Of a stretch of 64,000 nucleotides of DNA, positions 39,301-48,100 are shown one piece after another. The stretch lies in the NCBI GenBank assembly GCA_034509425.1, contig JAVTVJ010001130.1, positions 62,001 to 126,000 of the forward strand, written 5' to 3'. A program made the position numbers and the translations under genes. Each line of letters begins with the position of its first letter. Position 1 is the first letter of the stretch. The stretch comes from Eopsaltria australis. Taxonomy: Eukaryota; Chordata; Aves; Passeriformes; Petroicidae. The notes beneath the pieces are model-generated. The model worked only from the letters and a program-made list of their open reading frames with translations, was not told the DNA's origin and made no database searches.

Positions 39301-42041
39301 CTGTAACCTGCCGCGAATTTGAGGATGGAAGTGAAGCCAAAGGCCGTGGCCATGAGAACGTCCATGGCACGGTAGGACAGCACACAGATGCCAAGCTGGT
39401 AGGTGCCAGCTGCCCACAGCCAGGGCACGTGGCCCAGGAAGAGCCTGTTGGTGACCCCCAGGAGCCTGCAGCAGAGGACGCTGGCTGCCAGCGCGTTCAG
39501 CAGCAGCCCTGGGGCTGCAAAGGGGTTGGTGCTGCCCCGGTTCTGCTCCTGCGCCTTTTTCTGGGCGAGATCCGTGCCAGGGAGGGCGACTTTCCCTTTG
39601 GTCAGGAAGAGGAGGATCCTCCCCAGAGCAAAGTAGCCCCCGACCAAGCAGACGAGGAGGTGGCTGCACGCCACGGCCGAGGGGCCGAGGGAGGAGCTGT
39701 GGTGCAGGGCCACCTCGTGGGCACCGGCCAGGGACACGGCGGCTGCCACCAGCGCCAGCACGGGCTCCCCGCTGAGGAAGCCCACCACGGCCACCAGGAG
39801 CAGTGCCAGGGTGAAGGTGGCCAGGCCTGGCACCAGGGCGTCACGGAAATCCCCCGGGTCAGGCAGCAGCCCCTGCCCTGCCAGGATGAGGATCACTCCA
39901 TAGCCACTCCAGAACGATGACAGGGTCAGGCACAGGGACACCAGCAGGGAGGCATTCCTGAGGCTCCTCCGGATGCCTGGGGAGCAAACAGAGACGGGGA
40001 TCTCAGACAGCAGCAGCCAGGAAAGGCAGGAAGCAGGATCAATACGGAGCAAGGTCCTGCCTGATGTTGGATTTCCCCTGGAGAAAAGCTCAGGGAGACT
40101 TTATCACACTCTGCAACTGCCTGGAAGGAGGTTGTGGTGAGGGGTCAGGATCTTCTCCCAGGGAACAAGTGACAGGACGACAGGAAATGGCCTCAAGCTG
40201 TGCCAGGGGAGGTTTAGATCGAGTACCAGGGAAAATTTCTTCATGGAAAGGGTTGTCCAGCCCTGGCACAGCTGCCCAGGGCAGCGGTGGAGTGCCCATC
40301 CCTGGAAGTGTCCCAAGACACGTGGATGTGGCACTTGGGGACATGGCTTAGTGTGACCACGGTGGTGGTGCTGGTTGATGGCTGGACTGGACAGTCTTTA
40401 AGGTCTTTTCTGACCTGCACAATTCTGTGATCTGATGGTTCTGTGGTTTCATGTTCTCATTGCTGTGAGTTACAAAGAACAAATAATTCAACATTCATTC
40501 TAGAAAGCGTGGACTTTGCTCCAGGCAGTGATGGTTTTCTCTCAGATAAGCAGAGGCATTGTCTCTCAGCATTTACCCACGGCCATTTCAATCCCTGGAT
40601 GCTGAAAGCACCCTCAGGAAGCCTGGGAGAGAAATGCAGCGCGTTCAAACTCCGAGATCCTGGCAGAGCATTTGTTTAAAACAAACACTGATTTCTTTCC
40701 TTGCCTATAGAGGAAAAATCTGTGCTGACACAGGGCCTTGGAATGGTTTGGGCTGGGAGAGACCTCAAAGCTCATCCCGTTCCAGCCCTTGCCATTCCAC
40801 CATCCCAGGCTTCTCCAATCTGGTCTTGGACACTACCAGGGATGGAGCAGCCACAGCTTCTCTGAACAGCCCTCCTCTGGGAGAGGGGATGAGTGATCCG
40901 GTGAGGCTTCCATGGTTTGTGTTCTGCTGGTAAAGCAGCCCTGGATGTGCAAAGCTGTGGGAGGGAGGCCTTGGGCCTGGGCACCCCCAGATCTTACCTG
41001 CATAGGCCAGGAGAGCCGACAGAATCAGCAGCAGGACCCCGAGAGCCGTGCTGGGGATCAGAGGGGAGGCTCTGGGGGAGCTGTAGAAATGCACGGCCAG
41101 CAGGAGAGATCCTGTGGGACAGGGGGAAGCACAAAGAGCTCGTAAATGTGGCCCAAAAACCAGGAGAGAATCAGAGCAGGGAACAGAGGAAAAATAACAG
41201 TGCAAGATCTGCAAACAGGAAAGCCTGAGGAGCTGGGGGAGTGTCACTTGGTTTGTGCCCAAGCTCTCGCTGCTCTCTGGGTGCCTGCTTTGAAAAAACT
41301 TGGAATTAGTAACTTGAGGTTGCCCGGAGAGGTTGTGGATGCCCCATCCCAACAAGGCCAGGTTGGATGGGGTTTGGAGCAGCCAGGTCGAGGGGAAGGT
41401 GTCCCTGCCCATGGCAGGGGATGGAATTGGATCATCCCTAAGGTCCCTTCCAACCCAAACCATTCTGGGATCGTGTGAAAGGTCTGGAAGCGCTCCCCTG
41501 CTGCAAGACAAAGGCAAAACCCCACGGTTCCAGTTGTACAAAAGGCAGACAGACACACAAACACCCTGCAGATGACCCCTCCAGCCTTGTGCTGATGGAA
41601 AACCAGCCGAGAAAAATCCGGGAAGGTGGAACACAAAGAAGGAGCGAGTGGAAGGGAGCGAGCACAGAAAACAGAGCGGCGGGGACAAGGGCTGGAAAAG
41701 GAAAGGGGAGGAAACTGCGTCCAAACCGAGATGATTTACTACAGTGACCATGAAAAAGCTTGGGTTCGCTTCCCACCCAGCGTGGAACGAGTACAGAACT
41801 CCAGGCCAGCCCTTTGGAAGCCAACACAAATATTTTGCTGGCCGCCGGAGCAGGCGCGGGGACCTCTGGAGCGCAACGCTTCCCCCAGGCAGAGAATCCT
41901 GCGGATAAACAGCCTCCTTAGCCCCCTTGGAAAAGGGGGGTGTCCCGGGGAGCTCGCAGCCCGTGTCCCGTGCCAGGAGCGGTCCCTACCTGCGGCAATG
42001 CCCAGGAGCCCGATGCAGGAATGCAGTGACTCAGCGCCCAT
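33335..42041 (-). CDS. AceTr-YrdC fusion protein 2: paralogue with three carboxylate-transporter-like repeats plus YrdC/Sua5 domain
   Basis: Nine coding exons on the minus strand (42041-41990, 41111-40998, 39976-38300, 37488-37389, 36794-36646, 36505-36393, 35428-35339, 34314-34192, 33508-33335) join in frame to 863 residues. Residues 1-614 hold about 18 predicted helices in three blocks aligning with fusion 1; the best-preserved transporter pattern is in block 3 (VVAGGILKLLGG then SSAFILYAVLW). Residues 615-863 are the YrdC domain: GIPTDTVY (PTDTVY at 626-631), SKRQAQDRP, SANPTGEADTTHH (SAN at 743) and ASTVVDCT. The PGPxT loop reads PSPIS and the Gly after PTDTVY is Val, so catalysis is doubtful. 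The start ATG follows a TATA box by about 55 bases; a seven-codon upstream ATG frame (first ATG at 42054) overlaps it. YrdC sequence is similar to fusion 1 but intron positions differ in both halves, arguing for an old duplication. The last 40 residues (Pro/Ser/Glu-rich) are less certain. Transport or t6A roles are inference. Confidence 0.85.
33575..33735 (-). mobile_element. CR1 fragment
   Basis: Minus-oriented CR1 3' end in the last intron of fusion gene 2, recognisable from 'ggttggaaggaacctttaaaggt' and 'cagggacacctcccaca'. Confidence 0.55.
33738..34012. repeat. 88-bp tandem repeat
   Basis: Three copies of an 88-base unit (ccaaggaggtccatgcc... ccatggatgaatcagcccc...) in the last intron of fusion gene 2, with very few differences between copies. 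Confidence 0.9.
34688..34900 (-). mobile_element. CR1 fragment
   Basis: Minus-oriented CR1 3' end in an intron of fusion gene 2, with the phrases 'tcatcctgagctggaaggatcc' and 'gggcagtgcccagcaccctc'. Confidence 0.6.
35888..36302 (-). mobile_element. LTR-like dispersed repeat, copy A
   Basis: About 410 bases nearly identical to 58200-58616. On the minus strand it starts TGTGTTATGG and carries AATAAA close to its other end, as in a retroviral-type LTR. It lies in an intron of fusion gene 2 in the gene's sense direction. Both LTR boundaries are approximate and the family is not identified; I saw no internal viral genes. Confidence 0.55.
37525..37790. repeat. 11-bp minisatellite
   Basis: About 24 copies of taattcccatg and close variants begin 37 bases from the exon 4 acceptor of fusion gene 2. 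The minus-strand frame gives a Met-Gly-Ile-Thr-Trp-Glu repeat that is not a gene. Confidence 0.93.
38095..38215 (+). mobile_element. CR1 3' end
   Basis: Plus-oriented CR1 end ('caaggccaggttggatggagc'-type core through 'cattccgtgattcc') in intron 3 of fusion gene 2, antisense to the gene. Confidence 0.65.
40125..40447 (+). mobile_element. CR1 3' end
   Basis: About 320 bases of CR1 3' sequence, including 'ggggaggtttagatcgagta', 'ggtggtgctggttgatggct' and the terminal 'attctgtgatctgatggttctg', in intron 2 of fusion gene 2 and antisense to it. Confidence 0.75.
40740..40895 (-). mobile_element. CR1 fragment
   Basis: Minus-oriented CR1 end with 'aatggtttgggctgggagag' and 'gggatggagcagccacagct', close to exon 2 of fusion gene 2. 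Confidence 0.65.
41331..41485 (+). repeat. CR1-containing direct repeat, copy 1
   Basis: This CR1 3' end and its right flank ('gggatcgtgtgaaaggt') match 44067-44222 at roughly 92-95 percent. Shared flank beyond the CR1 body suggests a segmental copy, not two insertions. Confidence 0.65.
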
Positions 42042-42096
42042 CGCTGCGCCGCATGCAGCCCCGGCTGCACTGCTGCCTCTCTTTCCTCCCATGCTC

Positions 42097-42102
42097 TTTA
42101 TA
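42097..42102 (-). promoter_or_regulatory. TATA box of AceTr-YrdC fusion 2
   Basis: TATAAA on the minus strand lies 56 bases before the start codon, implying a very short leader starting near 42070. Further upstream are a perfect octamer and an AP-1 site. Confidence 0.7.
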
Positions 42103-42200
42103 ACCAAACCATCGCCGCTGCCGCCGGTCCTCCCTGCTCTCCACCCCTTTTTTCCCTACAAACCTCTTCTGTTCCCGCTGCTCTCTGCATGCGGGAGGAA

Positions 42201-42245
42201 ATGCAAATGAAGTTCTGGCTGCAGTAAATTTGGGGCTGTGAGTCA
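42201..42245. promoter_or_regulatory. Octamer and AP-1/NF-E2-type sites upstream of AceTr-YrdC fusion 2
   Basis: ATGCAAAT at 42201-42208 is a perfect octamer (POU factor) site, and TGAGTCAGC at 42239-42247 is a perfect AP-1 core with an NF-E2/MARE-like extension. Both lie 100-150 bases upstream of the TATA box. Function is inferred from motif alone. Confidence 0.45.
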
Positions 42246-42249
42246 GCGC

Positions 42250-45095
42250 GGGCCGCTGGTAGCTCCCTCCAGGGGCCTCTTAATTTTACTGTTGATTAAC
42301 CCTTGTTAAAAAAGACGCTTGAAAAAAATAAGGCTGAGGGTTTATTGCTGTTGCTGCCTTTTTTTTTTTTTTTGCTCCTGCCAGTGAGGAAATCACACTG
42401 GTTAAAACGAAGGTTTTTGCAAGCATCCACCTTTGCTGGAGCAAACAAGCGCTCTGCAAGCCCAGCAGCTCCTCGGGGACCTCTTGTTTCTCGTCACGCT
42501 GGCCACGGGCCTGCTGTTTGTCCCTGTCACAGTTCTGAATGCCTGGCACCAGCCCCCCGAGCTGGGCAAACCCAGGGCAGAGTCGGTGCTGTTCCCTAAA
42601 GGTGACTTCTGTCCGTCTGTCCCTCCACATGCAGCCCTGAGGAGCCCTGCTGGCCCTGCAGGTCAGCAGTGAGTGTCAGACACTGCCAGCTTTGTGTCCC
42701 AAAGGGGACATGAAGGACCTGTGGGCAGTGTCCTGCTGTTCCCTGTGGTCAAAAAGCAGTGGATGGTGGCCTGGGGGTTGTGTTGGTCACGGGTCGGGTG
42801 GGAATTGTCACAGAACTGTCCTGGGAGAGCTGGCAGGGCTTTGGTGCCTCTGTCGTGCTGTTTGTGGGGATGGAGCAGAGCAGGGGCTGCAGTTAAAGCA
42901 ATCCCGCTCTCCTGACAAGATAAAAGGTGCAGAAGAACGTGCAGAGCTTTGCAGTGATGCTCCTGGGCTCTGCAGAGCTCTGATGTTCCCCTCAGCATCC
43001 CCCAGAAATCCTGCTCCACAGCCAGGCTGGAGGACAGGAGAGCTGCTGGGAATGGGGCTGGGAGCTGCACTGCCTGGAGCTCACAGTCAGGCCTGGGGGA
43101 GCATCCAAGAGGTGCTGGAGCTGTGACAGCATCCAGAGCAACCCCAGAGCATCAGGAGCTGCCAGGACCCTGCTCCCCCTGCCCTCTGAGCTGCAGCACG
43201 ATGGCAGCTGGGTCAGCTGGATCCCTATCCCTGCTCCCAAACTTTCCTGGTACCTCTGAGTTCACCCTGCAGGGACAGGGTCCCTTCCCAGCCCTTCTCA
43301 CCTGAACCTTAATGCAGATTAAAGCCAATGTCCCTCCCACAATAAATGTGCGCAGCCATGGCCACCCAGGCTGGAATAACCCAGCTGAGAAATGTCATTT
43401 CTCACTCCTCTCTTCCTTGCAGAGGGATCTTTAGGGCTGATGTGTCCATTGAGAAGGATGTTTTCCCAGGGGGAGGAAACAAGCCAGGCTGCTCCAATGA
43501 TCCCAGTGAGGGGAACCAGCCCAGCCAGTTTACAACAGGCAGGGGGAACTGGTGTTGTGGAATTCCTCAGGCTGTGGGAATCCTCAGGCTGTGGGAATCC
43601 TCAGCCTCTGGCTACTTTGTTCCATGGCTAACGGGGCAGCTCCTGAAGCAGCTGCAGGAAGGAGAAATTACCTGTTCAGGTTGCAACATCACTCGGCTGT
43701 TTCTTCATGCAAGAGGAAATAATACACCCCTAAACGATAGTTAGGATTCCTTAGATAGCAAAACAAAGAGCAGGGGAAAGGTTTGGGTGGTTTTTTTACG
43801 CATGTCTCAGTTTAATTCCTGGCCTGAGCAGTAGAAGGAGCTGAGAGGCACAGCCTGGGTCGGATTAGTGGCACTGCAAGGCCTCTGTCATGCATTTCAT
43901 GTTCCTGCTTGTTCAGGTAGCATTGAAATCCCTCATTTCGGGGGAAACATGCCATAAATGAAGCCACAAGCAGCAGCAGTGAGCCTCCTCCTCAGCCCTG
44001 CCCACCCTGCCAAGGCACGAGCTCATCACCCACAGGATGTGCTCCGTGCCTCTCCCAAAAACGACAGAGGTTGTGCATGCCCCATCCCATCAAGGCCAGG
44101 TTGGATGGGGCTTGGAGCAGCCAGGTCGATGGGAAGGTGTCCCTGCCCATGTCAGGGGATGGAACTGGATCATCCCTAAGGTCTCTTCCAGCCCAAACCA
44201 TTCTGGGATCGTGTGAAAGGTTCCCCAAGGAACACGTCTTACAAATAACCCCTGAAAAACACCCTGCAGCCACGCTGGGGGAGTTCCTTGTTCTCTCAGC
44301 CTCCACAGGGCACAGTTCCTTCACCAGGGCCAGGCTGAGGTGGAGAGGCACAGGATCATCTCCGTGTGAGCAGAGCCAGGCTGGCAGGAACGAGCTCCAG
44401 ACACTGAATCCAGCTGCCAGGGCCCCTCCAGAGCTCAGGGCTCCACCAGTTCCCTGGAATTAAATAAATGGAGAGATGGAGCTGTTGATGAAGAATCCCA
44501 TTGTTCCAGAGATCAAGGAGTGTTTGGACGATGCTCTGAGGAGCAGGGTGGGATTGTGGGGGTGCTCTGTGCAGGGACAGGAGTTGGGCTGGATGATCTT
44601 TGTGGGTCCCTTCCAACTCTATGACCTCATTAATTTCTAAACCCAGGATGCAAAACCAGCAAAAAACTGCAGCAAAGTGTAAAATATCCACTTTTGGGAG
44701 ATGGGATCCGAGGGAAGGAACATTCGGGATCAGAAAAGGAAATGTTGGGGTTAGAAGTCTCAGCAGCCTGTGCAGTGCAGGGTTTAAAGAACAGGGCACA
44801 GAGGGGAATGCCCTGGCTGGAATCCCTTTTGCTACCATCTCCTGTGCAAAGCATTTGGTGCTTTAGTCTGGACTAGAATGGAAAATCAACAGCTGAGGAG
44901 GAAAAACACAGCAGGGCACGTCAGCCGGGGCTGCTCTGCAGACAGCGTGCTGGGGAGAAGATCTGTGAGGGAGCAGCCAGTTCGGGAAACAAATAATATT
45001 TACACGCCCTGCCTGTGGAACTGGAAATAAAATCCTCCTTGCCAGTAAGGAGCTCAGGCCAGCCCTCGCGGCCCCACCTGCTCCTGGGGGAGGGC
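42250..45095. other. Shared upstream region of AceTr-YrdC fusion 2 and the GATD3-like gene
   Basis: These genes are divergent, with TATA boxes about 3 kb apart. The interval includes a poly(T) run at 42361, the CR1-containing repeat at 44.1 kb and CR1-like sequence near 44.6 kb. A 79-codon frame at 42433-42672 encodes one hydrophobic stretch, but I see no family match or supporting signals. Confidence 0.45.
44067..44222 (+). repeat. CR1-containing direct repeat, copy 2
   Basis: Second copy of the segment at 41331-41485, about 2.7 kb to the right and on the other side of the fusion gene 2 promoter. Confidence 0.65.
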
Positions 45096-45102
45096 TGGAG
45101 CT

Positions 45103-45108
45103 ATAAAG
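45103..45108 (+). promoter_or_regulatory. TATA box of the GATD3-like gene
   Basis: CTATAAAG lies 65-70 bases before the start codon, predicting transcription from about 45133 and a leader of roughly 40 bases. Confidence 0.7.
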
Positions 45109-45172
45109 GGCTGCGGGCGGCCAGCGGAGCTCACAGCGGTGCTGGGCTCGCCCCCGCTGCTCCCGGGGGACA

Positions 45173-48100
45173 ATGGCAAAGCGGGTGGCCGTGGTGCTGG
45201 CCGGCTGCGGGGTCTTCGATGGCAGCGAGATCCACGAGGCTTCGGCGGTGCTGGTGCATCTCAGCCGGGAGGGGGCTCAGGTAAGAGGCACCGGCAGCAT
45301 CCTGTCCCGGCTCCTTTTCCCGGCTCCTTTTCCCGGCTCCTTTCTCCTGCCCCGGCTCCTTTTTCCTGCTCCTTTTTTCTGCCCCGGCCCCTTTTCCCGG
45401 CTCCTTTTCCCGGCTCCTTTTCCCTGCTCCTTTTTCCTGCTCCTTTTTTCTGCCCCGGCTCCTTTTCCCGGCTCCTTTTCCCTGCTCCTTTTTCCTGCTC
45501 CTTTTTTCTGCCCCGGCTCCTTTTCCCGGCTCCTTTTCCCGGCTCCTTTTCCCTGCTCCTTTTTCCTGCCCCGGCTCCTTTTCCCGGCTCTGCTCCTCAG
45601 CTTCTCCCCTCCTTCTCTCTGAAACAAACGCCAAACTCCCCAAAAGCCATGGAGCGTCACTGGACGCGCTGGGAATGGTGTGGAGGAATCCCCGCTCAGC
45701 TGTGCTGTTCCACACGCTCTGTATCCAAACTCTCCAGGACTTTCCTGAATGCCTTCTCTCTCTGCTTTTGCCTTGCACATTTTCTTTCCTCTCCTGCTGT
45801 TTCTGTTTAAAAGACACTTTGGACTGTTTGAAATTCATCTTCTTAAAACCTTCAAATGTAGAAGTGAAAATAGAATCAGAATGCCAGAACGGTTTGGGTT
45901 TGGAAGGACTTTAAAGCTTTTCCAGCTCCATCCCTGGCCGTGGGCAGGGACACCTTCCACCATGCCAGGGTGCTCCAAGCCCCGTCCTTGGACACTTCCA
46001 GGGATCCGGGATCAGGCGTGAGTTGAGCTTGAGGAGGGATAAAAAAGGTGCAAGAACTGTAAGAGTCAGGTAAGGCGCTCAGTGAGACCGGGAAAGGAGG
46101 GAGGGAGGGGAAGCCTCTGGAAGATCACACTCGGCCGTTCCCCCGGGAATGGGAAGTGCTCTGAGGAGCACCGAGGTGACCCACGTGTGCCAGCCCCTCC
46201 AGTTCCAAACCATTCCAACCCTGCCTTCTCTCTTTGGCTCCAGGGCGAGTCTTGGCCAGACGTTTTCTCCGCTCTGTGTAATTTTGCCTTTTCCTCTCCC
46301 GGAGCTGCTGCAGTCGCTTCTCTCCTCCCGCATCCCAGCCCAGCGGGCTCGGAGCCCATCCCTCCCTCATCCCTGGATCGGCGGGGGCCTCTAGTGGAGG
46401 AAACCCGGGCGTCGTTTCAATCCCTCCTTGTCTGAGGAAACAGCAGCAAAGCACGGAGGATTTCAGTGGGAAGGGAGGAGAGCTCAGCACCTCCCTCTCC
46501 ACAGGAAGGGTGCCCCTCAACCTCCTTGTCTCCCACGTAGATAATTCCAAAGTCCTCGGCTGCTCCTCACAGGACATTCGTTCCTGCCCTGTCTCCTTGG
46601 AACACCTTGGTGTTCCTTAAATCCTTCTTCAATTATGGGGCCCAGATCTGCACAGGTGCCACAGTCCCAAAATCTGTTCACCACCCTCCACTCTGAATTT
46701 CTGCATGTGAACTTGCAAGTGACAAAGGAAGGGGAAGCATTTTCCAGAAATAAAAAACAACTTCAGCTTTGGGAAAACTCTGGCTGGGGAGAGGAAACTC
46801 CAAATCCTGTCCCTGTGGGAGATGGGGTGGGACAGCAGCTCTCTGGGTGGTCACCTGGCACTGGGGATTGATTGGGATGTGGATGGAACCTTCAGCCCCC
46901 CAGACAAGCAGTTCTGGGCACAAACTACCGAAGGTTTCCTTCCTCCCTTCCCTCCTTCCCTCCCTCCCAGCTCTTTCCCAAGAAAGCCCCTCAGCGTTCC
47001 CACTCTCTCCCTGTGCCTTTCCCAAGTTTATCCCTCGTTCCTGGAGGATCACAGCCCTTTCCCCTCGCTGCAGGCCGAGGTTTATGCCCCCAACATCCCC
47101 CAGATGCACGTGGTGGACCACGTGAAGGGGCAGCCGACGCAGGAGCAGCGCAACGTCCTGGTGGAGAGCGCCAGGATCGCCAGAGGCAACATCAAGGACC
47201 TGGCAAAGCTGGACGTCAAAGGGCTGGATGCCCTCATCATCCCAGGTAGGATTGTGTGGACTCAGATATTCCATAGGTCTGGAATGACGTGGGAGTGGTG
47301 GGATGGAGAGGGACAGGCTGGAAGCAGGGCTGGGAAGGAGAGGGGATTTTAAATCTTTTATTGATGCTGGATAAATGCTGCCAGCCATCCAATCCACCCT
47401 GCCCTGGATACAATCTCCAGCCTAAGCTGTTCCTCTTTCCTCAGGTGGCTTCGGGGTGGCAAAAAACCTGAGCACTTGGGCCACCCAGGGCAAGAACTGC
47501 AGCATCTGCCAGGAGGTGGAGGGCGTCCTGAGGGCGTTCCACGCTGCCCACAAACCCATCGGGCTCTGCTGCATCTCCCCAGTGCTGGCAGCCAAGCTCT
47601 TCCCGGGCTGCGAGGTGACCGTGGGACACGACACGGAGTGTGAGCAGTGAGTGACCCGGGGGGGTTGCAGCATTCACACAAGGACATGGACTTGGCACGA
47701 GATGGAGAAGTGCAAAGACCTTCATTGAGCAGGGACAATCCCTTCAATCCCAGCACACAACCAGGACAGAACCTCACCCAAACAGCAAAGATGCACCCAG
47801 AGTGTCCCCAATCCCCTGCAGCATTGCCCAGATGTTCCCTGTGATGGGAACAGGTGAACAATGCCCTGCAAGGGCACAAACCACAATATTCCCACACAAT
47901 TGCTCCAGAAGGTCACAAACCCAGCATTCTTTATCCCAGCCCATCTCAGGTGAGCTGGATGTGTTTCCATGGTCATCTCCAGGGAAAAGGCCAATTCTGG
48001 GCCTTCCAGGGCTGCTTTTCTATAACCCCCATGGTGGAACCCTATAGGGGTGGTGACAATCACACCAGGGCCCCCCCAGAGTCCCCACAGCCTGGGCAGG

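Noticed and set aside
38340..39920. Long plus-strand frames opposite fusion gene 2
   Set aside because: They are antisense shadows of the large exon 39976-38300, whose own strand encodes ordered membrane helices with matching splice phases.
42433..42672. 79-codon frame with one hydrophobic stretch in the intergenic region
   Set aside because: No homologue recognised, no promoter or splice context assigned, and it overlaps the presumed control region of two divergent genes.
45131..45838. 235-codon Lys/Glu/Gly-rich minus-strand frame
   Set aside because: It is produced by the 13-bp polypyrimidine array in intron 1 of the GATD3-like gene.
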